A stretch of DNA of 64,000 nucleotides from Escarpia spicata (GCA_963995525.1 OZ023216.1:43644031-43708030), one strand, 5' to 3'. Shown: positions 34,955 through 49,187, counted from the first letter of the stretch. A program made the numbers and translations. Notes: generated by a model not told the origin, from the letters alone.

Positions 34955-36410
34955 CCAACAAAATGATAATATTGCGTTGCAGTTGAATATATTTATGACC
35001 CTTTGAATACTATCGCGTAAGTTACCGTATAATGTCAAAATAGCCAGTGTGCGAATACGCGAGGGACCAGCGCATATATATTGCTACCTCGTGAAATATC
35101 TAGTGAGTAGTACATTCAGTATTCACGGGACCAATATGTCCCAAGTCAAAGTGCTCGAAAACAATTCACACATCACACCAAAACGGTATTTTAAAGGGCA
35201 CGACGCATCCAACACACGTCATAAAGAATGCCTACAATTGTGGCACCCAGTACATCAATGTGCCCATTGTCCTAATCACGTATTATTCAAATATTACAAA
35301 ATTCTTACAATGGTACTACAAACATTTCCGATGTTAAATGGGCAATTTCGCGTCACGTAAGTTACAATTCTGAACAGAAATCAAAGAATAAATATATGCT
35401 GTTTCTCCAGGTATGCAGCCAGACTCCCCTATTGTGTTGTGCTGGAGCTATGGTTCTTTAGGCTGATTACCGTGCATTATGCATAAACATTGGGTATAAA
35501 TATGTCACGTAAGTTACAATAAAATGTTAAAATAGCCACTGTGCGAATATGCGAGAGACCAGCGTATATTTATTGCTAACTCGTGAAAGATCTAATGCCG
35601 TAGTACATTCGGCATTCACGGGACCAACATGTCCCATGTCAAAATGCTCGAAAACAATTCACACATCACACATCACACATCACACGAAACGTTATTTTCA
35701 AGGGTTCTCTTTCAGCGGGAAATGTAGGACGCATCAACGACACGTGATGAAGGTTGCTGACAGTTATGGCACCCAGTACATCAATGAGTCCATTGTCATA
35801 ATCATGTTTTATCACAAAATCCCAACATTCTTACGTGTTTACTAACAATATTTCCGATGTTAAATGGGCAATTTCGCGTAAAGAGCACATGTACGTTGTT
35901 TCTCCAGGAATGCAGCCAGACTCTCCTATTTTTTGTTGTGGTGGAGTGTGGATTCTTTTGGCTTATTACCATGCATTATAACTAAATCTAAATACTGGGT
36001 TGCAATAGTGCGCTGTGTGGCAGCTCAACTAATGTCACGTAAGACACATAAAATATTAGAGTGGTTGCGATAGTGTAAATTCCTGTGAAGTTACCTAATA
36101 TGCATGGTAAATTGATAAAGTAACAAGGACCGACATACTTCATTAACATATTAAATACAAAATGATAATATTGCGTTGCAGATAAATAAATTGATGATCC
36201 TTTGAACTCTGTCACCTAAGTTACAATAAAATGTCAAAAAGGCACTCTTTAAATACGCGAGGGACTAGCGCATATGTATTGCTACCTCGTGAAAGATCTA
36301 ATGCTGTTGTACATTCACTATTTACGGGACCAACATGTTTTATGTCGAAGGGCACGAAAACAATTCACACAACACACCAAAATGGTATTTTCAAGGACAC
36401 TATGTCGTAC
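34955..36410 (+). repeat. Box-bearing satellite, forward orientation (arm 3)
   Basis: The same A, B and C segments as 7.4-9.15 kb. Exact boxes GTCACGTAAGTTACA lie at 35,352-35,366 and 35,514-35,528, with near matches around 35,016, 36,034 and 36,211. It ends near 36,410, where the orientation flips. Confidence 0.92.
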
Positions 36411-37460
36411 CGTTGTAATAATTTTGTAATGTTTGAATAAAACATGATTAGGACAATGGACTGACTGGTGTACTGGGTGTCACATTTGTTAGCAACCTTC
36501 ATCAAGTGTCTTGGATGCGCCCGCCATTACCCCTCTGAAACAGAACCCTTGAAAATACCCTGTAGGTGTGATACGTGAATTGTTTTCGAGCACTTTGACA
36601 TGGGTTATGGTTGTCCCGTAAATATTGAATATTCAAATGCATTCGATTGTTCAAGAGGTAACAATAAATATGCTCTAGTCGCTGAAATATTAGCACAGTG
36701 GTTATTTTGACATTTCATTGTAACTTACGTAACATAGTTCAAAGGATCATAATGTTATTTGTCTGCAACGTAGTGTTAACTTGTATGTTTAATATGATAA
36801 TGAAGTATATCGATCCTTGTTACAGAATCAATTTACCATATGTCTTAGGTAACTTCAGATGAATTTACACTCTCGCAACCAATCTAATATTTGGTGTTCC
36901 TTACGTGACACTAGTTGTGCTGTGACACTGCACACTGTAGCAAACCAATATATAGGCCTAATGCATGGTAATAAGCCAAATGAATAAAAGCTCCATCGCC
37001 ACAAGATAGGAGAATCTAGCTGCATTCCTGGAAAAACAGCGTACATTTATTCTTTGATTTCTGTTCTGAAGTGTAACTTACGTGACTCGAAATTGCACAT
37101 ATAACTTCGGAAATGTTTTTATTACACTTGTAAGAATTTTGTGATGTTTGAATAAAACATGATGAGGAAAATGGACTGATTTGTGTACTGGGTAGCAAAA
37201 CTGTCAGTTAAAATTTAATTGTAACTTACGTAACATAGTTTAAAGAGTCATCAATGCATTTATCTGCAACGTAATGTTATCTTTTTATGTTTAATATCTT
37301 AATGAAGTATCTGGATCCTGGTTAATGTATAAATTCACCATACATCTTAGGTAACTTCACATGCATTGACACTTTCGCAACAAATCTAATATTTGATGTC
37401 ACTTACGTGACACTAATTGAGCTGCCACACAGCACACTATTGCTACCCAACATTAAGACA
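36410..37460 (-). repeat. Box-bearing satellite, inverted orientation (arm 4, left)
   Basis: Orientation switches within segment A at about 36,410. Inverted boxes lie near 36,719, 36,895, 37,073, 37,222 and 37,398, at spacings of about 176, 178, 149 and 176 bp. The array is interrupted at 37,461 by a LINE. Confidence 0.92.
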
Positions 37461-38846
37461 TAATAATAATAATAATAAACTTTATTTACACACCATCAAA
37501 TCCGGGACTAATGATCCGTTCACGGGTGTTGACAGATCGGCAATCATCTAAGAAGCATTTAAAAACGCATTTAAGAGAAATAAATAAGAAAAATAAATAA
37601 ATTTAAGAATCCAAATCCTAGTATATATAAATAAACCTATGTATAGTAAAATGACGGCAATGATAAAATAAACGATAAGCAAAAGTGCTGAACAGCTGAA
37701 CATACTGAATAAAAATAAAAAAATAAAAACCTAAGTTACGTTAAATAAGTTGATTAGATACTAAAATGTGATTCTGATATCAATAAGACTAAAAATTTAT
37801 TAAAACTATACGCATGAATAATACAAAAGTCAAATGATGTCTCATTATATTAGCTTGAGAACAAAAATGTCTTCAATAATTTTCCAAACTGCCTAGTGTT
37901 CTCAATCGCGCGTAGTTGCAGAGGGAGAGAGTCTCACAATGTTGGTCCAGCACATGCAAACGCCCGGCGACCATAACGTTCTAGGTTCACGCGTGGAATG
38001 TCCTACGCTCTGGCGTTGGGTCCTGCGTGGCGAGTGACGATGTAGCAGTGACGCGAGATATACTGGCGTGCCTGGATACAGTGCCGTGTGTACAAACATA
38101 ATTAACGTAACTTGTACTCGATGCGCTTTCTCACTGGGAGTCAGTGTAGGTGTTGTAGGACGCAGTCACGCAGTGACAGATCGTCGGTCACCTCGTCGAA
38201 GTTGCATCACAACACGAGCGGCTGACCGTTGGACTCTCTCTAGACGGTGCAGCAGACGGTCAGATATACCAAACAACATCGCATTTCCATAATCAATTCT
38301 GGATGTCACAAGTGCATGGACAAGACATTTGCAGACACTGGTCGTCATTGCCTCTCGTACACGAGCAATTCCCGAGAGATGGTAGTAAGCACTTCGACAT
38401 TCATTTGCCACCTGCGTCGCCATCAATATCACAAACGATGGTCAACGTCGCTACATATTGTCCGCATATGTCGACATGATCAATGCATATTGGTCTACCC
38501 AAGCTCGATGAACGTATAACAATTGCTTCCGTGTTGCTCTCGTTGAGAACCAGTCCGTTGTCACAGAGCCACGTTTGAACTTCACTGATGCAAGCCTCCA
38601 TTCTGATGAGAGCATTTGTACGTTAAAACGGTGGAAAATCGACGTATAACTGCGTATCATAGGCGTACAGATGGTGTTGTACGTCGTGTCGGTTGAGTAT
38701 AATCGTTAGATGCGCAATGTAGGCGTTGAAGAGCACCGACCCAAGAACCGACCCCGGTGTACTCCGGGTGTCATCACGGTACACTCAGACACTTCTTTCC
38801 CGACACGCACGGCAGAGGTACGACCATACAGGTACGTCGGCAACCA
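37461..38846 (-). mobile_element. Decayed LINE inserted in the satellite
   Basis: Minus strand. The 3' end is a (TAA)n run at 37,461-37,477. Broken frames show GSVLG-type RT motif B' (near 38,740), a degenerate active site YAYD (near 38,680) and a C-terminal region (LVTSRIDYGNAMLFG near 38,300; RLERVQRSAARVV near 38,230). There are many stops and frameshifts. A direct repeat CATAAT flanks it (37,459-37,464 and 38,849-38,854), and satellite sequence continues in phase on the right, so it inserted into an existing array. It is a different family from the 31-kb LINE but has a similar A/T-rich repeat end. Confidence 0.82.
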
Positions 38847-40362
38847 GGCATAATGCATGGTAATAAGCCAAAAGAATCATAGCTCCATTATTACAAAATA
38901 GGAGAGTCTGGCTGCATTCCTGGAGAAACAGCGTACATTTATTCTTTGATTTCTGTTCTGAATTGTAACTTTCGTGACACGAAATTGCCAAATTAATATC
39001 GGATATGTTTATAGTACCGTTGTAAGAATTTTGATAAAACATGATTAGTATAATTCAATCATTGATGTACTGGATGTCACAACTGTTACGAACCTTTATC
39101 ACGTGTCTTGAGCGCGTCGCCATTACCTTCTGAAAAGTGCCCTTGTTTTGGTGTGATGTGTGAATTGTTTTCGAGCACTTTTACATTGGACGTCTTGGTC
39201 CCGTGAATACTGAATGTACTACTGCATTAGATTTTTCACGAGATAGCAAAGATTATAGGCTATTCGCTCGCTTGATATTGTATTGTAACTTACCTGACAG
39301 AGTTCAAAGGGTCATATATGTATTTATCTGCAACGCAATGTTATCTTTTTGTGTTTAATACGTCAAAGAAGTATATGGATCCTTGTTACATAATCAAATT
39401 ACCATACGTCTTAGGTAACTTCACAGGAATTTACACTGTCGCAACCAATCTAATATTTGATGTATCCTACGTGACACTAGTTGAGCTGCCACACAGCATA
39501 CCAATCTAATATTTGATGTAACTTACGTGACACTAGTTGAGCTGCCACACAGCATACCAATCTAATATTTGATGTAACTTACGTGACACTAGTTGAGCTG
39601 CCACACAGAATACCAATATAATATTTGATGTAACTTACGTGACACTAGTTGAGCTGCCACACAGAATACCAATCTAATATTTGATGTAACTTACGTGACA
39701 CTAGTTGAGCTGCCACACAGCATACCAATATAATATTTGATGTAACTTACGTGACACTAGTTGAGCTGCCACACAGAATACCAATCTAATATTTGATGTA
39801 ACTTACGTGACACTAGTTGAGCTGCCACACAGAATACCAATCTAATATTTGATGTAACTTACGTGACAGTAGTTGAGCTGCCACACAGCATACCAATCTA
39901 ATATTTGATGTAACTTACGTGACACTAGTTGAGCTGCCACACAGCATACCAATCTAATATTTGATGTAACTTACGTGACAGTAGTTGAGCTGCCACACAG
40001 CATACCAATCTAATATTTGATATAACTTACATGACACTAGTTGAGCTGCCACACAACATACCATAGCAACCCAGTGTTTAGGCATAACACATGGTAATAA
40101 GCCAAACGAATCAAAGCTCCATCATAACAAAACAGGAGGGTCTGGCTGCATTCCTGGAGAAACAGGATACATTTATTCTTTGATTTCTGTTCTGACTTAT
40201 AACTTACGTGACGCGAAATTGCCAAATTAATATCGGATATGTTTATAGTACCCTAATAAGAATATTGTGATGTATGAATAAAAAAGGATTAGTACAATGG
40301 GCTCATTGATGTACTGCGTGCCACAACAGTTACCAACCTTTATCACGTGTCAAGCAATATTT
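38847..40362 (-). repeat. Box-bearing satellite, inverted orientation (arm 4, right)
   Basis: Continues the array broken by the LINE. It holds segments B, A and C, then the 56-bp array, then B again, ending near 40,362 after TTATCACGTGTC. Boxes lie near 38,966, 39,284 and 40,199. Confidence 0.92.
39445..40060 (-). repeat. 56-bp tandem array, 11 units, each carrying the box
   Basis: Eleven units of exactly 56 bp start at CCAATC/CCAATA (39,445, 39,501, 39,557, 39,613 and so on to 40,060). Each spans the joint between satellite segments C and B and so carries one TGTAACTTACGTGAC box, flanked by CTAATATTTGA and ACTAGTTGAGCTGCC. Units differ by single bases. The first box (TGTATCCTACGTGAC) and the last (TATAACTTACATGAC) are the most diverged, as expected at array edges. 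Confidence 0.97.
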
Positions 40363-40865
40363 AGCGTTCTCATTATTTTCTCATGGCTAGCTTAGTGACA
40401 GTTTATTGAAAACGGGTACTTGCAACTCCTAGGCCGACGGACGGACGGACATATGCATGTTGACAATTACATGAAAATACAATAATTGTCATATTCATAA
40501 TAAGGTCAGGGAGTCTCTCATTAAGATAGTACATGTTGCTGTCTTGGAAACCACCATAACGTGTCTGGCTATAGACAATTGCGAATATTAGCGTACGAAA
40601 TAGAGTTCGCTGATTAATTGCGGCTGAATTTGAATCCAGGAAAAGTCGAGATGGTGTACGATTGAACAGGTCTGTCAGGGATGACGCTCGATTCGTTTTG
40701 AGCAGTCCAGTGAACGGATACAGCGCTATATACAACATACCTTTACCTTTTACGGGAACAATCCCACCACTTTGATTTGAGTGATTTGCTAATCCGCATG
40801 CTTCGTTTATCCGGCCAAACTATTAAAAACATCGGAGCAGGAAGGCAGGACATGTAATTCCTAAT

Positions 40866-40972
40866 AAAGTATATAAATATATACATATATATGTATATAT
40901 ATATACGTACATATATATATATATATACATGTATATATATATACGTACATATATATGTATATATATATACGC
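40866..40972. repeat. (TA)n/(TACGTA) palindromic microsatellite
   Basis: Alternating TATATA, TACGTAC and CATGTA words, strongly self-complementary. Confidence 0.9.
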
Positions 40973-41270
40973 TTTGTGTAAAATATGTGTACCAAGCACC
41001 AAACAAAGTTGGTTGTTCTACCTCTTGGACTCTTCTGCTAGCCTACCAACTTTGTAAAAGCTTGAATGAGTGAGGTCCTTACGTACAATACTGTACTCGT
41101 CTATATTACATAAAGTAATCGGACAACTATCGAACTGTGATGATGCGACAAGACGTCCTTGCAGTGCAATGACGTCACTTGAATCACAATTGTCTCTTTT
41201 TATATTAATACGCTCAATTTAAAAGGCACATATTTGTGATTGCAACTAGCATAACAATTATTGGTATAAC

Positions 41271-41390
41271 GATAGCTATAGCTAGGATTCCAAATTTACG
41301 AGAACGGCAAGATAGCTATAGCTAGGATTCCAAATTTACGGGAACGGTAAGACAGCTATAACTAGGATTCCGAATGTACGGGAACGGCAA
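41271..41390. repeat. Three 40-bp direct repeats
   Basis: Units start at 41,271, 41,311 and 41,351, each beginning GATAGCTATAGCTAGGATTC or a near match and ending GGAACGG(C/T)AA. The first two differ by two bases; the third is more diverged. Confidence 0.93.
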
Positions 41391-44300
41391 GCGAATGCGG
41401 TGTGCGGCATGACCAACGTCAACGGAAATAGTGAAAAAGAAACATATTTTCCTTAGAATTCCTTGTTTAGGTAATTCTCCAACTGGATTAGTCCATTGCG
41501 AATCCAGCCTTTTCATGTCTAAGTATGTACTATATGAATATTTTACATAATTTCCGTAGTCGGTATAAAAATGCATACATTGTTTTAAATGGTCGAAATA
41601 ATTGACTTTGCCGTGCCGACATGACATTTTACCCACCGAATATGTCGATCACGTAGTGTTTGAGAGAGCAGGGAGAGCAAAATATCATTACAGAAACTCA
41701 TGCGTAATCGTATCGCACACAGAAACATCCAATTTTGTTAATCACTTGAAATAAGCCATGGCCAGGAAATAACTAAGCAAGTAGCGTGTCTGGTGATTGT
41801 ATCAAAACTACACATAAAAAGATACACAAACGAATTAGCATGTCGTAGTGGACACTAGCATGTCGTAGTGGACACTAGGTGTAGTTTGCCATTTAGTAAA
41901 ATGCATTTGAAATGAAACAGGAAATCGAATTAAGGATGCAGTTTTAAGTAGCTCATTAATACGTAAGACACCAGGCAGTGGTGCAGAACTGTTGCATATG
42001 TTGTGTTGTCGTCAGTTATTAAATTTAGAAATTAACTTATCCAAAATGTAGATAATTAGTCTTATAAGGTGTGCCTCTAGCCTTCAACCTGGTGCGCCGC
42101 TATTACATGTTGTGGTTCCTATCCACTGTGTGGGGCCACCGGTCTGTCAGCGTCTCTCAAAGCCGAACCCATACTTAATTTTGGCCATCATATGATTAGG
42201 CTCTACATGAGCCAACTTTTGCTTTTGTCAAACAGACACGCCGCCGCTGATATACAAGCACAAAAACGGAATACAAACTATTACAATTAACGTCACGAAA
42301 ACTAAGCAAAACAGACGGGTCAGCTTGGTTATTGTGCTTTCTGCACTAAAGGAAGAACGCAGTTATTGTCAATGACATAAAGTTCATCGCTACAATATGG
42401 ATTGTCTTAAGGGGTGATCTCGATGTTGGATATTAAACAAAATAACTTCGTTTGGGTGAGGAGACTCAGAGGCAGTTTCCACAGGCGTCGGACATCGATA
42501 GTTAGCGTTTTGTACATTTGCGTTCACTCACTTTATTTATGCGCACAACGGAAAATTAATGATCGTACCATGTCGTTCTTCGTCTTACGCCGTGTCATGA
42601 TTATCATCGATTACCCAGGCTCAGTGAGGTGGCAGCAATCTGTGCGCCTCTCACAACTGTCTGGGGAATAACACGACTTTGAAATAATTACCGGTTGGCG
42701 GTTTAACCCCAAATCCTTGTAAATATGGTGATTGGCTCTCAGGCTAACTGTGAAGTAAAATATTAAATACTAGTAAACGTGTATACGTTAACATTCTGCT
42801 TAGGTAAACGACAGCATGTGAATCGACGTAGATTGCCCAATATTTTTAATATATTGATAGCATCATTGGTTGGGGGGGGGGGGTGAGACCAGATGAAAGA
42901 TATTTCATCTATGATTGGACATCGATGTTCTGAGATGATCCCTAAGTTATGGCATACAGCTGCGAAATCTCATAGTCACGACCTACGCACGCCGCCCAAA
43001 CTTGTTTTGACTAGTACCATCAAATGGCATCACTGGTCGGAATAACTAATTTTCGTGCTATGGCTTAGATATGTTTATGTAGAATTAATGTTTGCCAGTC
43101 AGTCGGTCGATGAAGACCAAAAGGGTGCGGTACAACTATATTCTATAAGAAAGCAGAAGTTTACTTTCCCGGGAGTAGCCAGTCAATCAGCGATCACATT
43201 CAAGAACCGGAGTAAAATAATAAAAATAATCCTTGTTACGTTTTGCCTTTGTTAATGTCGTGGCGCAGTCATCAAAGCAGTTGTACTGTTGAGGTATACT
43301 GGACCACTCGGTTTCTGCCTCACACAAGCATAATATGCAGTTGTCACCAACAATTTGTTAAATCGTCCAGCAACGTATCAATAATATTATTCAGAACCAC
43401 TTATTTCATCAATGGCATGCAAACGAAGCGTCAAATAAGTTATTTTTAGTGAACTATTTGCAATATTCGTAAGACGATAATAACTTTACGCGCCATACGG
43501 AAGCACTCGGTTTCTGCCTCATCGTGTTCAAAATCATCACTGTGCGACAAATCGTAACGCATTCACTGTATTAACTCCACGGGCTGTTCGTTAACTTTCC
43601 TGTGGTAATTAGGGTGAATAGTTGCTTACAATTTCGCCCGATAAATTTTAATATTACGGTTGTTTACATCAGCGTCACCGATATGACGCACTGTGGTCAC
43701 ATGGACTACGTTCGCTATCAAAATATCTGTCAAAAACCTGTTTGCCTCGTTTTAATTTGAGACAAATAACTTTGTTGCAAGTTTGTAGACGTCCTTTGCT
43801 CATTGTGTCCGATATATCTGACTAAAGATGTATTTAATATGAGATGCAGCTATATAATCGTAATGAGGCAAAAACTCAGATAGGGCAGAAACCGAGTAGG
43901 TGACTATACGTGTTATGAAAATCGCACCCGCTTCCGTTGTATTTTCTACGTCCGAGAAACTCTGGTACATTTCGCCCGATCGACTACACCAGAATACACC
44001 GCTGATCAAACTCGAAGTCGGCGTGACATCATAATCACATAAACTCGAGGACGTTCCGCGACATCGATAGTAATTGGAGCTAGTCGGTGTCGGTCTGACG
44101 TGGCTTGGTCTGGTCTGATCTGGTCGGGCGAAAAGTACTAGTGTACCCCGGCCTCTACATGCAAACGTCATCGGTTGAACCGTTAGAGGTATATTGGAAG
44201 TAAATAGACACCATTAGCTAACGCAATATGCACAAACCTGACGCCAAGATTGTACGCCAACCGCAAAATTAATTGAGTTCTATGTCACAGCTTTTACGAT

Positions 44301-47163
44301 CCAGTCAGAGGTTTACGCGGCATCTGCGGTTCGACTTCGCGTATGTACGCCAAAGGCAAAGATGGATATTTCGCGTAAGTACAAACGCCGACTTATTTCG
44401 TACATAAATAGTGATGGTAATTCAAATGTAACTATACAGAGACAAAGTACACATTTTAGGAACATACGCTTGTAAATAAAGTTGAGTTGAGTTAAAAATT
44501 ACATGTATGCATGTTTGGCGACTTTAGTTTTAAAAAGACCTACGATTTGCTTGTTTTTCTCGGCAGCGATGCAGTGAGGCGCAATAACAGTGCAATACAC
44601 ATTTGTTTATTGGCCTCCACATGCTTAGCCTAGGCTTATGGTGTATGCATGGCTAAGCGCGCGTATATACCATAATTGTAACACTTGTCTATCTAATGTT
44701 TATTAAGCCCACATAGATAGTTATATGTATATTAACATAAACTAATTAATTAATTATTTAATTATATTGTAAACATAGTTGAGTTGTTGGTTGCGTTTAT
44801 GTCTACTTTGGCTATGTTGCAATGCTGGCATATCACGTTTTTGTGCAACTACGAAAATAAATACCTAAGCCTAAGCTAAGGCTCTGTACTAGTCTGTTTG
44901 TGTAAAATGTAGATTTTGCCGACTGGACTAGATGCAGACAGTTGATTGAAAAAACTGTTAATACAAAATGTATTGTGCAAAGTGCGCTGTCTAGTTGTTA
45001 ATCAGTGTCAGAATATAATAAATCGACTTGAAACATCACCATAAGGTGAAGTTTTAACTAAATTTGTAATGTAATAACTAAGGAGGTCGATTGTATTTAA
45101 TTGGTTTAAGAAACTTACCCTGGTACCCTAGGATACGATTAAGTGATCATCCATAACGTATGTCTCGCTATTTGTGGACATGTTTGAGACCTCCCACCCA
45201 TTTCGCGCTTTTATTAACGCTAGCGTGTATACCTCCTAAAATATGATTTGACAACTGCCCGCCATGATGCATATTTTATAACAATTATTCTAGGCCTGAT
45301 TAAAGAAAATATTGCCAATTACTTACCCCATGTTGTGGTGTACTAATATCACGATTAGGCTGTTGTTGCATAACAGGACTCGAAACACAATTGTTTGTTG
45401 GCTTAGTCTAATTGTACGAGCCGGAGTGACTGCACTGGGGTTCGCGTTTGCCGTTCTAGCGTCCTAAATTCTACCTTCCTGTGATTATCGATTGCAATAC
45501 AGTTTAATTGTTCCATTAGCACATTTATACATATATCTATGTATTTCGTACATGCATTTTACTGTTAGTAACGCACAGACAATCACTACGTATGAGAAAA
45601 CAATTACCTGCTGGAGCCGATCGTAAAACCGCTCATTGCGCGCTTAGCTAATGGTGTTTTATTAGACGTCGACGCGAGATCTGCGGTATACTTCAAATTT
45701 GAGGTCGCGTACAGATTTTGCGTATGGTCGTGGCGCTTAATTGCGTTAGCTAATGGTCTCTAATGTACCATAATCACATGTACACAGTTTCACAGTTTCC
45801 TTCAGACAATTTGCGAGATGGCAACCAGTTAATTATTATATATATGTGTTATGCTGGATACATGAATTGTTTCAGCAATAGATCTTGTTCTATAAGACAA
45901 CATATGTGTTGTATCGTAGAGGAAACATTACCTAATCGCGATCACACGTTTAAAATGCGATCTATGTTATTTGAGGTAGCCTTTTTTGATGAATAAAAGT
46001 ATCAACAATCGCAAAGATATCAAGTTAAAGACATAGGAGTAAAGCTATTCTCCTGTTGGAGATGTAATACAAGAGGAATGTATCACCACTACAAAATTCG
46101 GATTAAAAACGAAACCTCAAATACACCGTTTTATATATTCCGTGACCGCATTTTATATAACTTGTGGAATGTGTTAAACACATTAGCTTATTTGGAAAAG
46201 AGAAAGACGCAAAAGGTATGATCAATTGGCAAACACGAAGGAAATCACGATCATAAACACCTCTGCAATCGACATCGTAAAATTGAATGTTGACCGGTGC
46301 TATATAGATATCAGCACATCAATACTGGATTATAATGCTACGATGATCAGATTAAACGACAACGTTCACAGCCAGAAGTGCTCGCGTGTTTCGAGGAGGT
46401 TTCAAACATGAAACATGGCGGCTATGGCAACATTGGAAGGAACAATCGATACGATGTTGACATTCAGAAATCGAGTCCGATTTTTAGTCATGGTTAATTT
46501 AAATTGGATGTCGCTTCGGCAAGACAAATACGATTATCGTATCTGGCAGCTCTTTCTGATACAGTGGCCCAAAGTCATTAGCTAGTGGAGTCACTGGCCA
46601 GTATAGTCAATCACGGACACTCTCTAACGAATGTTGTGCCCGTAATGATATCAATAGCACCCGCTAGCAGAATTCTTCAATCAACATAATCGACGTCCAT
46701 TATTGTACATAGCCAAAGTCTGCGTTGCAGTAGTATTCCCAGGAAGAGCCGTACATCATGGATTTGATGGCGAGAAGGAATATACATGGAAATAGCACTA
46801 TGTATTTGCTTGTCACTGTCATCAATTACGAAGATACTGTGTTGAAGAGTGTTAATCAGGAGAAAGTTCCGTTGTTTCCGGATCAGAAATCGACTTGTGT
46901 CGCAGTTACATAGCAAGACGATGTGTAACGCGAGTACGTCCTTCAGTTCGACGCAGAACAACCTTCTGACGATTTACGTGTTTCGCTGAGGGTTGCTTCA
47001 AGATCCGGAAAGGAGTACGAAGTTAGTTTAGGTTTGTTGTGCGGACTTATGTTTGGAAGCGGATGGCCCCAGCATGGCTACGAAGAAAAAGGCAATTAGT
47101 ATGTAGAGAACGCAGACTTTTCGTTGACCGCCTACTTACTAAAATACAGTACTTTCTTGCCAG

Positions 47164-47400
47164 TGGACATCTTCTCTCTCCCTCTCTTCCCTCTATCCTT
47201 CCCTCCATTCTTCCTTCAGTCCTTCCCTCCCTCCCTCCCTCCCTCCCTCCCTGTGTGCGTGTGTGCGTGTGTGCGTGTGTGCGTGTGTGCGTGTGTGCGT
47301 GTGTGCGTGAGTGCGTGCGTGAGTGCGTGAGCGCGTGCGTGTGTGTGCGTTATGCGTGTGCGTGTGACTGTGCGTGCGAGTGTGTGTGCCTATGTAGGAG
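47164..47400. repeat. (CCCT)n followed by (GTGC)/(GT) microsatellite
   Basis: A pyrimidine tract CTCCCTCC/TTCCCTCC of about 85 bp is followed by about 140 bp of GTGTGC and GTGCGTGA variants. Reading frames through it are artefacts. Confidence 0.93.
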
Positions 47401-49178
47401 GTGTGGTCGGAAATGTATTACCTCTGCGCTACCATGTTCGTCAAGAATGTCTTAATAGCCTTCTGCCAACCCATACTTTCAGTGCGAATTGACTGGTAGG
47501 AAATGCAGTTTCCTGTTGTTGTCGTCGATATGAATAACCAAGATCGCTTTCTCGCAGGTGTCCTTCTGTTAGCTTCCAAAGTCCACCGCAATAGATTAAG
47601 TGGCTAGCTTCTTCAGAATTTTGCAGATCTAGGCAGCTTACCATACCGAGACAATACGACGTGTGGGGATTTAGGTTTTCATAGATGTTTTCTTTATTAC
47701 TATTATTATCGTCATGTTAATTCGTGTAGAAAAATGCCACGACGTCGCATGCAAATAGGCAGAACTCTACACAGGGGGAGCGTGTGTCGATCATCTGGCT
47801 GGTAGTGTATTAACTTAGTTAGATACACGTACCGTATCGATACCCGTTAGCATTTTGTTATCATCAAAAGAACACAGCGATGTCATGCCAACTTGCTTCC
47901 GTTTGAAAGTTGGACAATTTTATTTAGCTGTATAATAAATCATATACGGTGATGCAAAATGAACTAGTCTGGTCTTCATTTATTGATATTTATTATTATT
48001 ATATTCTTAATACTAAAATAAATGTGTTGAAGTTGTAATGCGTTATGTAACGACTGCGCGCAGTCGTAAAAGGAATCTCCTAGAAATAAACTGTGATTCT
48101 GATTTCTGAATCTGAATATATGTTTAACTTAAACAAAATGCCCCCTGTTTATAACTATTCCGGAAAACGTATTCCTTAGCGGATTGCCACCATGTCCACC
48201 CATATTATATCAGTGTTTAATCATTATCATATATCCCTTAATGCGTAAACCACCTGGTATGGATTATCCATAATGCGTGTGGTGTATCGCGAGATTATCT
48301 TACCAGGATGAAGTGGTGTACGATGATCACATCCAGGGAGCGATTGCTTGAGACCAGCTGAAATAAGAAACACTGCATGGAGCCGATCGTTGCGCTGAAA
48401 TAATTCCGGTGAGCGTAGCCACGATGGGCACTGGTCAGTCAGCATCTAATCACGTAATCGTCATTAGAATAATAAGCCGTTGCTGACCGGCAAACATGGC
48501 CGAAAGGATTAACATCAGAACAGCAGCTAATTAAAATCAGTGCGTTGTTCGCACTTAACGAAGCGTTGCTGATCATGTCCTGTTTATGGAGTTCGTGACT
48601 AAACACGGAGACCACACGGACCTCGGATGTATTCGCCCAGCAGGAGCTCTCGTGGTAACAACCTGTACGGCGCTCGCACTGAACTCAAGGCAGACGTGAG
48701 TATCGCGGCAGGTTCCGTGTATGTCTACGTGTGTGTCTACGTGTGTCCACAGCATAACCGCAGAAGGGCGCCGTGCAGAATCATCAACGTTGAAACGCAC
48801 GTTCGTACCGGGGATGGTTCGGAAGTACTGTTATGTGTTCATGTTTTTTTGCGATTCTTATTATATATAATTATTATATTATTAGGGGGTTTACGGGTCG
48901 TTTCGTTCTTGTGTTGATATTATAATGGATGGACTGGTTACAACCGACGCTTCTCAGTCAAACTAGAATTGTGTTATATTCTACATATGACTGATTTGTT
49001 ACCCTGAATGTTATTTTGTTTTTGTTTTATGTTGTTTTTTTATTTGTTTGTTTGTTTGTTATTATTATCCGTGTATGTTGCACAATTCCGAAATAAGCCC
49101 CTCCGTATTTAGGAATGCCACTCTGCCTACCTGCCTGTCTGTCTGCGTGCGGTCATATGATTATGTGTCGTTTTGCAG

Positions 49179-49187
49179 CTATATAAG
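49179..49187 (+). promoter_or_regulatory. Candidate TATA box of the Ly6-type gene
   Basis: CTATATAAG lies 94 bp upstream of the start codon at 49,281. Transcription starting 25-30 bp downstream would leave a 5' UTR of about 70 nt. No initiator or other element was verified. Confidence 0.45.

Larger units (their letters stand above)
40363..49170. other. Long intergenic region without supported genes
   Basis: No coding region, RNA gene or recognised transposon could be supported over about 8.8 kb. The longest frames (such as minus 40,403-40,738 and 43,800-44,171, and plus 45,763-45,996) have no family resemblance or exon signals. The region contains the small repeats listed separately, a G9 run near 42,874, and a 21-bp direct repeat (AGCATGTCGTAGTGGACACT) near 41,839 and 41,859. 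It may hold distal regulatory DNA of the Ly6-type gene; nothing in the sequence proves this. Confidence 0.55.

Noticed and set aside
40403..40738. 111-codon minus-strand frame
   Set aside because: No family resemblance or exon signal; likely chance.
43800..44171. 123-codon minus-strand frame
   Set aside because: Composition and lack of motifs suggest chance; no supporting context.
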